DNA from: Drosophila miranda
Lineage: Eukaryota > Arthropoda > Insecta > Diptera > Drosophilidae
Assembly: GCF_003369915.1 (NCBI RefSeq)
Contig: NC_046674.1
Coordinates: 12,338,001-12,402,000, forward strand
Reading direction: 5' to 3'
Length of the DNA: 64,000 nucleotides
The notes under the pieces were generated by a model. That model searched no databases and had not been told where the DNA came from. It saw only the letters and a list, made by a program, of their open reading frames with translations. The position numbers were made by a program, and so were the translations under genes. Shown piece after piece: positions 1 to 10,096 of the stretch; the stretch's first letter is position 1, and each line of letters begins with the position of its first letter.

Positions 1-759
1 ATTTCAAATAGTGGCGGCACTATACCTTAAGCCGCACGAAGGTTGAGTGCTACGCGACTCAGCTTGAAAGCTCGTCACGACGAGCTTTTGTCAGGCAGCG
101 GAAAAACTTTTTTTTATCTATCTTCGATAGGCGACAGAGATTCCAGTCAGACCATGTAACGCAAAAGTGAGCGATAACGAAGAAATAGAGAGAGAGAGTG
201 ATCCTCTCTCTCGTTTCTGTGAGAGTTTGGTTTGCGCGTCATTGTATTTTGGTGAGTTTTATTTCCTTTAAAACCAACGCAATTCGAACCCAGCTCCGAC
301 TTGAGCGTTCCATCCTCACTTACGTTTTCTTACGTTTTATGTTGCTGGCAACATTCAATTTGTATGGGCCAGACTCATGTGCCGTGAAATCGAGCAGCAT
401 TGTTCCCCAACATGGCGCGGATTGAGCAACATTTTCCATACCCTCGGGAAATGGATGTTATAGAATTGAGAAAATGTTTGTCATCTAATAAAGGCCAAAA
501 CTAGTCAGTTTCTGTTTTAAAGGTATTTCAACGACATTTTGATGGTAGTGTTCTTCTTACAGAAACCAAGAATGGGTATCGGGATCGAGATATATCTACA
601 AGACCCTCATCATATGCATTAATATGTCTAAAACATAACAATTTGAGATAATTTGTTTATTAATTACGTATTAAAACAGCTTGAAATAACAGTTTCTTCA
701 TATATATCAACAAAATAGGGTATACCTGCGCCCAAACTCCGGTTGACGTCTCATTTCAT

Positions 760-968
760 ACTCACTTACGTTGCCACTGTTTTTTTGTTGACCTTTTTTG
801 TTTAAAGCTTGTTTTATACACTATACAATAAAAGAGAGTACTTAAAAGTAGTCAATCAGGTAGGAAATTTATTCATTATTGGCCTAAAATTAGATGGGCA
901 GAGCTAATGGTTTTAGTTAGGCAGCATTACTCAACGGAATAAAGAAATTGAACAATTGGAACGATTTT
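760..968 (+). repeat. Dispersed repeat, copy A
   Basis: This is a member of a repeat family seen at least six times independently in the window. Shared blocks, in order, are a CTTACGTT-like start, a TTGACCTTTTTTGTTT block, an ACAATCCAATAAAA-like block, a GTACTTAAAA block and a TAGGAAATTGATTCATT-like end. Positions 774-867 are identical, as the reverse complement, to 15484-15577. A second copy follows directly downstream. It probably derives from a short non-autonomous transposable element; I cannot name the family. Confidence 0.7.
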
Positions 969-1165
969 TCTCTTACGTTTTATTACGTTTCATTTGTTTG
1001 ACCTTTATCGCTAAAACCTTTTTTAAGCAAAATCCAATAAAAGCAAGTATTAAACATTAGTCAGTTAAGTAGAAAATTGATTCATTAATTGGGCATGGCT
1101 AAATGTTCTATATAGCTGGTAATATTCGACGGAATAAAGAAATTGAGCAATTAGAACGATACTCG
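969..1165 (+). repeat. Dispersed repeat, copy B
   Basis: This is a diverged direct copy of the unit immediately upstream. It has the same order of blocks (TTGACCTTT, AATCCAATAAAA, GTCAGTTAAGTAG, TTGATTCATT), and both copies end in a segment containing CGGAATAAAGAAATTGA, so the unit is near 190 bp long. Confidence 0.65.
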
Positions 1166-1186
1166 TTTGTTTATGTGTGCGTCTGC

Positions 1187-1408
1187 CTACAGTGGCTTCG
1201 AATAACAGTTAATCCTGTTTAGCCCTCCTTGGGCACCTCCACGCCCTCCACCTCCACGGGCAACTTGGGCGTAGGGGGCTCCGCGTCCACGGGCACCTTG
1301 AACGTAGTGGGCTCCTTGCGCGTAGGGGGCTCTGCGTCCTCGGGCACCTTGGGCGTAGGGGGCTCCGCGTCCTCGGCCACCATTTACAAAATATATCGCC
1401 TGAGGCAT
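1187..1408 (-). CDS. Possible small RG-rich protein exon (minisatellite ORF)
   Basis: On the minus strand a 73-codon open frame starts at an ATG directly preceded by a CAG acceptor (1409-1411) and runs through a GC-rich tandem repeat. The repeat unit is 33 nt, encoding GARGRGAPYAQ, with two full units and two shortened or changed ones; the C-terminal part is GGGGRGG-rich. The GC content contrasts strongly with the AT-rich surroundings, and changes between units are often silent (GCC/GCG, CGA/CGT). It could be a small RGG/YAQ RNA-binding-type tail, a remnant of a gene, or a chance frame in a minisatellite. No upstream coding exon was identified. Confidence 0.3.
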   Translation of the reverse strand: MPQAIYFVNGGRGRGAPYAQGARGRRAPYAQGAHYVQGARGRGAPYAQVARGGGGRGGAQGGLNRINCYSKPL

Positions 1409-1570
1409 CTGAAAGTATAAAAAATATTTAATAAAAAACATTAATAAAATAAAATAAACCATTTTCACCATTTTTAAAAATCTTTTCCTCGCGTCGCTTA
1501 ATTGTCGGTTGGTTTTGAATGAAGGAATCGGAATCCGATAGAACCTAATATCGACATACAAGTGCACGGT

Positions 1571-1734
1571 TGCATTTCGTCGTGGCTAGATTTATAAAAA
1601 AATGCTCGAAGCATTAAACAACTGATATCGGAACGCGTACACTGTTTTGACCTGCCTCTGCGATTAAACTGTCATCGACTTATAAAAAGCTTGTTTCCAA
1701 TTTGCGTCTCTGCATTTCGTCGTGGCTAGATTTA
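1571..1734 (+). repeat. 24-bp direct repeats, 140 bp apart
   Basis: The identical 24-bp sequence beginning TGCATTTCGTCG occurs at 1571-1594 and 1711-1734. It may be a local duplication or the edges of a transposable-element insertion. Confidence 0.7.
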
Positions 1735-3260
1735 ATACAAGTCGTGTTCTTAGTTCTTCTCCGTCTAACCGTTCTAATTTCAATATTACGAAAGGTAAGC
1801 CGCTCATCCAATCCAATTATTATATAAAATATGTGGTACCCAAATAAAATTTTTTTTTGTGAGACATTGATTTGCCGCTTATCTATCTCCATTATTGTCA
1901 TAATGCTGACTTGCAATTTATCCAATTGTAAAATAAATCATATCATCCTGAATCGGTCAATTCTAACTCCGACATTGATATGTTAATTTGTGAGCTGCTT
2001 ATGCGAATACTTTGCGACTGTTTAAGTTTATGCATAGCCTCTGTCCTCTGTCCTCTGGCTCCCCAATTGCCTATTTTCGTTGTGTGTCTGAACTTTCCCC
2101 AACAGACAACCCCATACATATGCATAAAGAAACCGACACACAGGCATATACTCTCGTATGTGTACACATATGCAGCACAACAGCATTTTATATGCAATTT
2201 ATCGTCTCTCTCAGCCGGTTTGGGGCCAGACAGATAGAGAAAGAGAGATACCGACCGGCTGGATTCTTTGCTTTTCTAACCAGACAGACACGTAACCCAT
2301 TTGAGAGCCGTCCATCCCACCTGTATCTCTACTCCAGGTGCAAAGTGTAATCTCGTATTTACATACTTCAACACCTTAGACCTTGTCATTTACACAAACA
2401 TATCTATAGATTGTTCGAGAACATCTAAAGGAGGGCTCGTATCGCAATAGTTGCCTTCTCATTGCCTTAATACTGTATATTTACCCAATGCCAAATCTTA
2501 TCGGGAACGTGCTACTGATATATGCGTACAATGTTCGAACTGCACAGTCTCTTGGTGTGCTAGATGTGCCAGAAAAACGCTAGTGAAATTTAGTGAAAGC
2601 ATAAACGTATTGGGCAAGCACCGCATTTCACCCATCTGTGGGCGTGGCCTGGGTGGCGTGATACTAGATCGCGCCACCTGGCATGTTTATTTATTTCATC
2701 AAGATGCTATCCGATCGCTTGAGCAGCGATTCAGCCGTGAATGGAAAACTTAAGTCGGCAATAAAAGCTCACGAAAAAATCACGCAATTATGATTAGTTA
2801 TACAATTGGCGACATTCAAGATAGATAGATAAGGAACGCAGACCGCAGACAGACACAGCTAATCAGGCAAGAACAGGCCTTCCAGCCGCGACATAAGCAG
2901 ACTTTGGCGCCTTCATTTCAAAATTCTCAAAGCTCTACGCACTCTCACCAAAAGGTCAGTATCGTTATCGATAGCCAAGATTGAAATTTAAAGGGCATGT
3001 TTCGTGCCACGCGCCTCACAAAACGCGTATTATCAGTTCGGCCATGAACTTAAAAACAATGCCTTCTACAAATCAGAATCGCCGGCTTATGGAAAAGTTT
3101 TCGAAGCTGATAAAAACTAACAGATAGTACCGGGAGCAAAAAGAAAGAGAGAGTGAGACCACCCACAATTAAAAAGAGATTTGACAGAAGCAGCCGGCGA
3201 TAACGATTACAGTTTCTTGTATTCCTAGTAATATTCGACCGGAATTGTAGAACTTGAATT

Positions 3261-3345
3261 CGTCAGTATATTTACGGTATATTTTTAAAATGAGACGCGT
3301 GTATTTTGGTATATTTTTGAGGGTCGCACGGTTTATTTTATCAAA
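3261..3345 (+). promoter_or_regulatory. GTATATTT box cluster upstream of Idh
   Basis: Three boxes of the form (T/C)(A/G)GTATATTT lie at about 3264-3318, followed by GAGGGTCGCACGG and TTTATTTTATC. The same string architecture recurs before the HSPA14-type gene and before both copies of the duplicated gene. It resembles Ohler motif 6 (KTYRGTATWTTT) of Drosophila housekeeping core promoters, so I infer the Idh transcription start is just downstream. Confidence 0.5.
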
Positions 3346-3939
3346 TGGTGTGTAATTAATCACAAATTATTAATTAAATCACAAAATTAAAATTAAACAA
3401 ACGCAAAATTTAATTTAGATTTTAGCTATTTTACAGCACTTGTGTGTGTTCATAGCAAAAGTGGCCAAAATTCGGCGAAAAAAGCGCAAGTGTGATAAAG
3501 CTTTCGTGTTGTTTACTATTTTGTTTTGTGTGTTTCACAAGTTGAATTTTGTTAATTAAAACGTCTGTTTACGGCACGTCCACGAGCTTGAAACAGTGAG
3601 AGCAGCTAATCAGAGTAGGGAACATTGAGTCTTATCTGCAGGGCAATCCAATATAGTCTGATTACGCCGATTGCGCAACAGTTGAAGCGTCCAGTCTCTC
3701 CGGCTGCAGTGGAGCAATAGAACAAGCGACTAATCTAACGGAAAGCCCAAACAGTTATCAGTTACGGTTACATCGTCGCAGTCGCAGCGACCGCCTTTGT
3801 TCGGAAAAACGTTTTTCCAGTTTTTCCTGGACAGATTTGTGCCCCCCTCGTAGCTTTTAGTGCCAGATGCTAGTTGTGTTGGTGACAAATATTGTCTCGT
3901 TCCCAGTCGAACTTCGTCTATTATTTTCTGAATCGTAAA

Positions 3940-5586
3940 ATGTTTGCTATCCGCCGCACTGCCACACTGATGACGGCCCGCCGGCCGCCATTGATACGCG
4001 CCGTCTTCCAAGCAAACTTCGCCAGCAGCGCCGTGGTAGGTTCTCTCTCTCTCTCTCTCTGATCCGACCATTCCATCCGGATCAAAGTTCACTTTGCCTC
4101 GAACGTTCATTTGTAATCATTTACTACCCTACCCATATCCCCTGTGTATAGGTATCAAATCCCCAAAAGATTTTAATGGAGAAGGTCATCCGAGAAAACA
4201 GTGCAAGCGTTAGCGAGGTGATTCCCCCAGACACGCGTACAAAATATTTACACACTCATTTCGAATAGCTAATAAGTTCCTGTCCTTTTTATTGCTCCAA
4301 ACTTCAAGACCTCTCTCGTTTGTCGTTCCGCACAGATGGCCCAAAAGATTCGTGCTGGACCCGTGGTGGATGTGCTCGGCGATGAGATGACCCGCATCAT
4401 CTGGCAGTCGATCAAGGACAAGCTGATCCTGCCCTTCCTGGACATCGAGCTGCACACATTTGATTTGGGCATTGAGTACCGCGACCAGACCGAGGACAAG
4501 GTCACCATCGACTGTGCCGAGGCCATCAAGAAGTACAATGTGGGCATCAAGTGCGCCACCATCACGCCCGACGAGAAGCGCGTGGAGGAGTTCAATCTGA
4601 AGAAGATGTGGAAGTCCCCCAACGGTACCATCCGCAACATTCTCGGAGGAACCGTCTTCCGCGAGGCCATCATCTGCAAGAATGTGCCTCGCCTGGTCTC
4701 TGGCTGGCAGAAGCCCATCGTGATCGGTCGCCACGCCCACGCCGATCAGTACAAGGCTGTCGATTATGTGGTTCCCGGACCCGGCAAGCTCTCCCTCACC
4801 TGGAAAGGCAACGACGGCCAGGTCATCGATGAGGTTATCAACGACTTCAAGGGTCCCGGCGTCGCCCTCGGCATGTTCAACACTGACGATTCCATCGTGG
4901 ACTTTGCCCACGCCTCGTTCAAGTTTGCGCTGGACCGCAAGCTGCCGCTTTACATGAGCACCAAGAACACCATCCTAAAGAAGTACGACGGTCGCTTCAA
5001 GGACATCTTCGAAGACATCTACAACAAAGAGTACAAGAAGCAGTACGAAGCCGCCGGCATCTGGTATGAGCACCGTCTCATCGACGACATGGTCGCCTAT
5101 GCCATGAAATCCGAGGGCGGCTTCGTGTGGGCCTGCAAGAACTACGACGGTGATGTGCAGTCCGATTCCGTTGCCCAGGGCTACGGTTCACTGGGTCTGA
5201 TGACCTCCGTGCTGCTCTGCCCCGATGGCAAGACCGTCGAGGCCGAAGCCGCTCACGGAACAGTGACCCGTCACTTCCGCTTCTACCAGCAGGGCAAGGA
5301 GACCTCCACCAATCCCATTGCCTCGATCTTCGCCTGGACCCGTGGCCTGCTCCACCGCGCCAAGCTCGACGACAACGTGCCACTGCAGCAGTTCGCCGAG
5401 ACTCTCGAGCAGGTGTGCATCGACACCATCGAGGGCGGTGCCATGACCAAGGATCTGGCAATCTGCATTAAGGGCAGCATTAGCGCCGTCGAGCGCAAGG
5501 ACTACCAGGAGACCTTTGAGTTCATGGACACACTGGCCAAGAATCTGGAGGCTGCTCTCGCCAAGAGCGCCGCCGCTGCCAAGTGA
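3940..5586 (+). CDS. Idh: NADP-dependent isocitrate dehydrogenase
   Basis: It oxidatively decarboxylates isocitrate to 2-oxoglutarate, making NADPH. The main coding exon is 4336-5586, starting at an ATG placed right after a CACAG acceptor; it alone encodes a complete 416-aa IDH1/IDH2-type enzyme. The substrate region [17 protein letters not shown] (residues about 96-112) and GRHAHADQY are intact. Upstream, exon 3940-4035 encodes a 32-residue Arg/Ala-rich, acid-free peptide typical of a mitochondrial presequence and ends at GTG|GTAGGT. Exon 4152-4217 (22 codons, with its own ATG at 4176) joins both neighbours in phase 0. Alternative first exons would therefore give mitochondrial forms (448 or 470 aa) and cytosolic forms (416 or 430 aa). 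The C-terminus ends AAAAK, with no AKL/SKL peroxisomal signal. A poly(A) signal AATAAA is at 5799-5804. The family call is certain; isoform structure is inferred from splice sites. Confidence 0.96.
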
Positions 5587-6064
5587 CTATCCAACCCAGA
5601 GCACAAGGCCTCGCACCTCTAAAGAAACCACTCAGCGTCGCCTCGTCCCTCGTACTCTATACACTTACTATATAAAAAATGTGCATGTCTTAGGTTTACT
5701 TTGCTGTGTCCTCGATGCACATTTCAATGTTCATTGTCTCTGCGAGACCTCATCCGCATTCAATATTCCCCGTAACGTCTAACGAAAAAGAAATTTCAAA
5801 TAAATGTATTTTTTTACCGACACAAGAGCCCCGAGAGTCTCGCGAGAGGTCTTTAACCCGGCCCCTGTCCTAGTCACAGTTCCAGCCCAGTTCCAGCCCA
5901 GCCACCCACACAGGGCTCGTTATGGTTATGTAGCCCACTTGTTAGGCTTCTCAGTAGGTCCCAGTCCCAGGCCTTATTGGATTTGGCAGCACACTGGCCC
6001 ACAGTCTTGTGTCGGCACTTGGCCAGTCATCATTGATACGGACGAGGAGCAGCACCATCGCGCG

Positions 6065-9000
6065 ATGGTAGCCCAAAACGTGGCCTATGGCTACTTACTG
6101 GCGTATGTGGCGACATTGCTGTGCTGGCCGGGAGATGCCTATCCAGCCAGTGCCAGCTACCGGGATCTGGATATTTGCAATCACTGGGATGGCAGGCGGC
6201 ACTTCCTCGAGCTGGGGAGCCCTGCAGGAGAACTGCATGCTCGCAATGTGACCAACACGGCGTATAGAGTGAGTGCAGTTCTCAGAGCCAAGATCCGATC
6301 AGATCAGATCAACATCCATCGTTCGTAGAGCGCTCCGCTGGGATTCAAGAGCGATGCCGTAGCTGGGGACGTGTGGTACCAGTGCAACCTGGAGCTGGTC
6401 ACCTGCGCCGAGTGCGTCATCCGAGTGACCTTCACCTATGCCAACTTCTCGAAGAGCTGCGGCAATACGGGCGGAAAGTCGAGCATGTGTCCCTGTGAGC
6501 ACATCCAGTTCTCGGAGCCACCTTACGATTCAACCATCTCCGGGCAGGAGTTCTGTGGCGATGGCAAGGTATTCCGGAGCAAGACACGGACGTTGCAGCT
6601 CAAGTTCTTCTACAGAGCCACCAATGCCCATGTCTTTTCCCTGCAATACTTCTCTGAACGTAAGTTGATTAGGAAGTCCTATATCCTGAGGGATGATTCA
6701 ATCTAAGTATTTCCTTAGGCAACGTGAGGATTGTGAGTGGTTCGCCCAAGCAGTCGATCGTGGGCAATGGGAATCCCAAGTACCAGCCGCAGGTCATATC
6801 CACACCATACTTCCCCATGCCGTATCCCAGGGACTATGGGATCGAGCACATCCTCACCTGCGAGGCGGACAACTGCCAGGTTCGCCTGGACTTTACCGAC
6901 TTTCAGCTTGGCCTCTCCTCCACCCTCGAGATATTCGACTCCAATGGCCAGATGCTGGACTCATACACGGGCGAGCACTTTCGCCCACCCATCACAATCA
7001 GCAGTGGCAAGTCCTTGCTGCTGCAGTTCCGGGGTAATGCTGCCACAGGCGTTGGCTTCCGCGCCGAGGTGAGCTTCGTCTCATCAAAGCAGATCAAGGA
7101 GGAGCGCCTAGTGCCCTACACAGGTGAGTGGTGAGTGGTTTTTTGTGTCTTGTGGGTGGGTGGTTGGTTGGGTAAAGGGGGGGATAATTGGTGGATTAGT
7201 TGGGCACTTGAAGGTCTGCAGGCAATTGTCATATTGATTTCGGTTCGTGGTCGTTGGAATGGGGTGGTGCTATAGGGGCTATGTTTTGTTTGGGCCACTT
7301 GACGAATATCAATGTCAATGCGAGCGTTTAAGTGGAAACTAGGTGAGACTTTTGCACGGTTCAGTTGGGTAACACAATCGATTCTGGGTCTTTGGGAAGC
7401 ACAAAGGGTTGCTGGTCATACATAATCTTATATGGCAGGGGATTCTCTAGGAACTGTTACCTAAAAACGAATAGGTTTTCATACATTCCTTATCCCCAGA
7501 TTGTGGTGGCATGGTCACGGGACCTGGTGGGGCCATCACCATGATGAACATGATCGAGAATGCCACAGATGTGCGCCTCTTCGATTGCATTTGGATCATC
7601 AAGCCCGGCAACAATTACATGATGATGAAGACCCACATCTCACTGCGGGTGGACGACTTCTATGGAATGGCAGCGCGTTCAGAGCTCACTATACGCCAGG
7701 GGACCACTTCCGACGGCGTAGAGATTGAGAATGTGATGTGGCCGAACAACGGGCTGAGCAAGGAGAACCACATAGCCCCCATCCTCACTGGGTACTACAT
7801 ACGCCTACGAGGGGTCTTCGGGATGCCCTCCAAGCTGGCCATTGTCTACAGCGTTTTCAACTATTTGAGTGAGTACCACGAGAGATCCCTCCTTCTGATT
7901 GTTAATGTTTTTTGTGCCGCAGATTGCTATATCGGCTCCGAGTTTCTGTGCGGGAATAACCACTGCATCTCCATTCGGCTGCACTGCGACGGATTCGATC
8001 ACTGCGGCGATGGAACCGATGAGCCGGAGACCTGCGAGGAGGACTGGGCCCATCTGCATCACGATCGTCGCTGGTACTCCCACAAGCCCAACTACTACTT
8101 TCCGAAGATGGACCAGTATCCGGATCTGAAGACAGCCACGGGCATCTTCATCATCAGCACATTGGGGATCTTTGGCGTCCTATCTGGCTGGATGGTGATC
8201 CTGTACAGGATGGGCGTAAGGGCGCGGCACCAGCGGGAGCTCCAGAGTCACTTGCAGACCATAAGCGAGCTCCTGGATCGCCAGGACGAGGATCGTACGC
8301 CCGACGAGCCACCCAGCTACGAGGCCCCGCCCGATTACGAGGAGGTAATAAAAATAGGGATGCAGCAGGAGCTGCGCGAGCCGCGGCGCCAGCGTCGTCC
8401 CCGTCGCCAGCACCGGGACCGAAGCTGCAATCGGGCTCCCAGTAACTGCACAATGCAGTCCGTGCTACCGTTGCAACGTAGCTGCAGCCTGGACAGGGAT
8501 CAGGATCAGCCCAGCACTTCTGCGGCGGCCATGACCCATGCCGTGGCCGCCACGGATACCACGCAGGATGCAGAGCAGAGCCAGCAGATGGCCCAGAGGG
8601 TGCTTTTGGCCACGGCCATTTGTGGTAGGTGATCCGATCCCCAGAGACACCTCCCTTGCAGTGGCTAATTTACCCACAGAATCCAAATTACAGGCTCTGC
8701 AGGCGCGTCTGGCCCGGCAGCCGCAGCGGACTCACGCCCAACCACGCACCAATCCGTGGGGATTTCAACGGGCCCGCCACCGCTATCCGATGGGCGTGAA
8801 CTACCCGCAGCCGCTGGGGGAGCGGAGGCGCAGCCAACGACGCCCAACAGTGCGGCGGACGACGGCACCGACGGCGCCTTCCGAGACGGAGATGACTCTC
8901 TCAACATATCACTCACTCTAGGCCTGCCCTCCACCACGCTCGGCAGTCCACTCACCTCCGCCCAGAATCCAAATCAGTATCAGAACCAGGAACAGACCCA

Positions 9001-9613
9001 GGCGAGCAACTGCACCGAGCACACGTATCTGAAGCGCTCCTGGCTGCTGGTGCATCAGACGCCGCATGGACCGAGCTATCGCGTGCAACGACTGCGGCAC
9101 ACCTTCTCCTCGCCCGAGGCGTTCACGGCTGCCCACGAGCTGCATCTGCCGTACCCGGACTTTCTCAGCTATGGCACCAATATGCCGCACGAACGCAGCA
9201 GCAGCAACTTTGGCTCCGAGCTCTCCCGCGATCCCTCCAGCTACAGCATCGGGAAACGGGCACGCCTTGGAGCAGCAGGAGATCAGAGTGAATCTCAGAC
9301 GGTGACGCCGGATGTGGATGGCTCCAATCAAACGCTGCAGTCCCCCATGACGGAGCAAACGATGCCCCCCACTCAGAGCGAGAGCGAGAGTGAGGCAGAG
9401 CAGCATGTGTCCTGCTTTGGAACCGTCTCCCAGCGGCCCAAGCGACGACGTGGCCATGTGAGAAGTCGATCTTTTAGCAATGCTCGTGGTGCCGGCAGAC
9501 GCCGCCTCATTCAACGCAGTTCGTCGGCCGATCTCCTGATGAACTATGCGGCCATGGCGGTGTCCACTCCTCAGAAGCGAAGCGAAGGAATACAGCGTTT
9601 GTTCTTCATATAA
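6065..9613 (+). CDS. CUB/LDLa single-pass membrane protein with PPxY tail
   Basis: Inferred exons are 6065-6268, 6329-6659, 6719-7123, 7500-7868, 7923-8628 and 8680-9613, giving 982 aa. A signal peptide starts at MVAQNVAYGYLL. The ectodomain has three Cys-containing CUB-like regions (about residues 35-178, 185-313, 314-435); the middle one (STPYFPMPYPRDYG onward) is the clearest. An LDL-receptor class A module follows (about 437-475, ending DHCGDGTDEPETC). One hydrophobic membrane segment lies at about 510-531. Two overlapping-type PPxY motifs, PPSY and PPDY, lie at about 566-575, and a Ser/Pro/Arg-rich cytoplasmic tail of about 450 residues contains KRSWLLVHQTPHGPSYR. The order CUB-CUB-LDLa-TM resembles Neto/LRP-type co-receptors. 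PPxY motifs are known ligands of Nedd4-family WW domains, so ubiquitin-linked trafficking is likely. The last splice uses AG|GTGATC at 8629; an alternative donor at 8625 (GTAGGT) would switch frame and stop at 8921. Confidence 0.8.
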
Positions 9614-10096
9614 CAAGAAGATGATGGGAATGGGTTAGAGAAATGGAACGATAGTATTATGTCCCTGGTGTGATTCTGGGTGGGATCTGGTGGAAATGAT
9701 GATATGTGTATATGTATATGTACTTTTAATGGTCCAAATCCACGTGTGAGTAAAGGATCACACAGAAAGTTAGCATTTTACTTCATATTTTATTCATTTA
9801 TAGCGTTAGACGTGTAGCTTCGGCCAGTGCTTGTAAAACTGTGTAGGCCACAGTTTGATATTATCTGGGGACTTTTAGGGTGCCTTAAAGGTGCAAAATA
9901 ACCATAAAAATCTAATTCTCGCATATATATCGTAGAAATCAAAAAAATTCACACTTGTATGTATGTATACTATATATGTGTGTATATATAGACGAATATG
10001 ATAAATAATACCAAGGCGTGTAGTCAATTTTGTGGAGGTGCCTGCTAGCCAGGATCCACGATCCATACATATCCCTATATATTTTCCGATTTCCTA

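Larger units (their letters stand above)
1..3939. other. Non-coding region upstream of Idh
   Basis: I find no convincing conserved gene here; the open frames are short and overlap each other on both strands. It contains two adjacent copies of a roughly 190-bp dispersed repeat (about 760-1165), a GC-rich minisatellite (1225-1385), a 24-bp direct repeat, a consensus DRE octamer TATCGATA at 2966-2973, and a cluster of GTATATTT-type boxes at about 3261-3345 that probably belongs to the Idh promoter. A small inverted repeat (9-bp arms, 4-nt loop) lies at 67-88. Confidence 0.6.

Noticed and set aside
1980..2350. Overlapping 85- and 112-codon plus-strand frames
   Set aside because: Unrelated overlapping frames in AT-rich DNA with no domain, signal peptide or splice logic.
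8665..9616. Minus-strand frames across the last exon of the CUB/LDLa gene
   Set aside because: Antisense shadows; the plus-strand frame is continued by splicing from the transmembrane exon.
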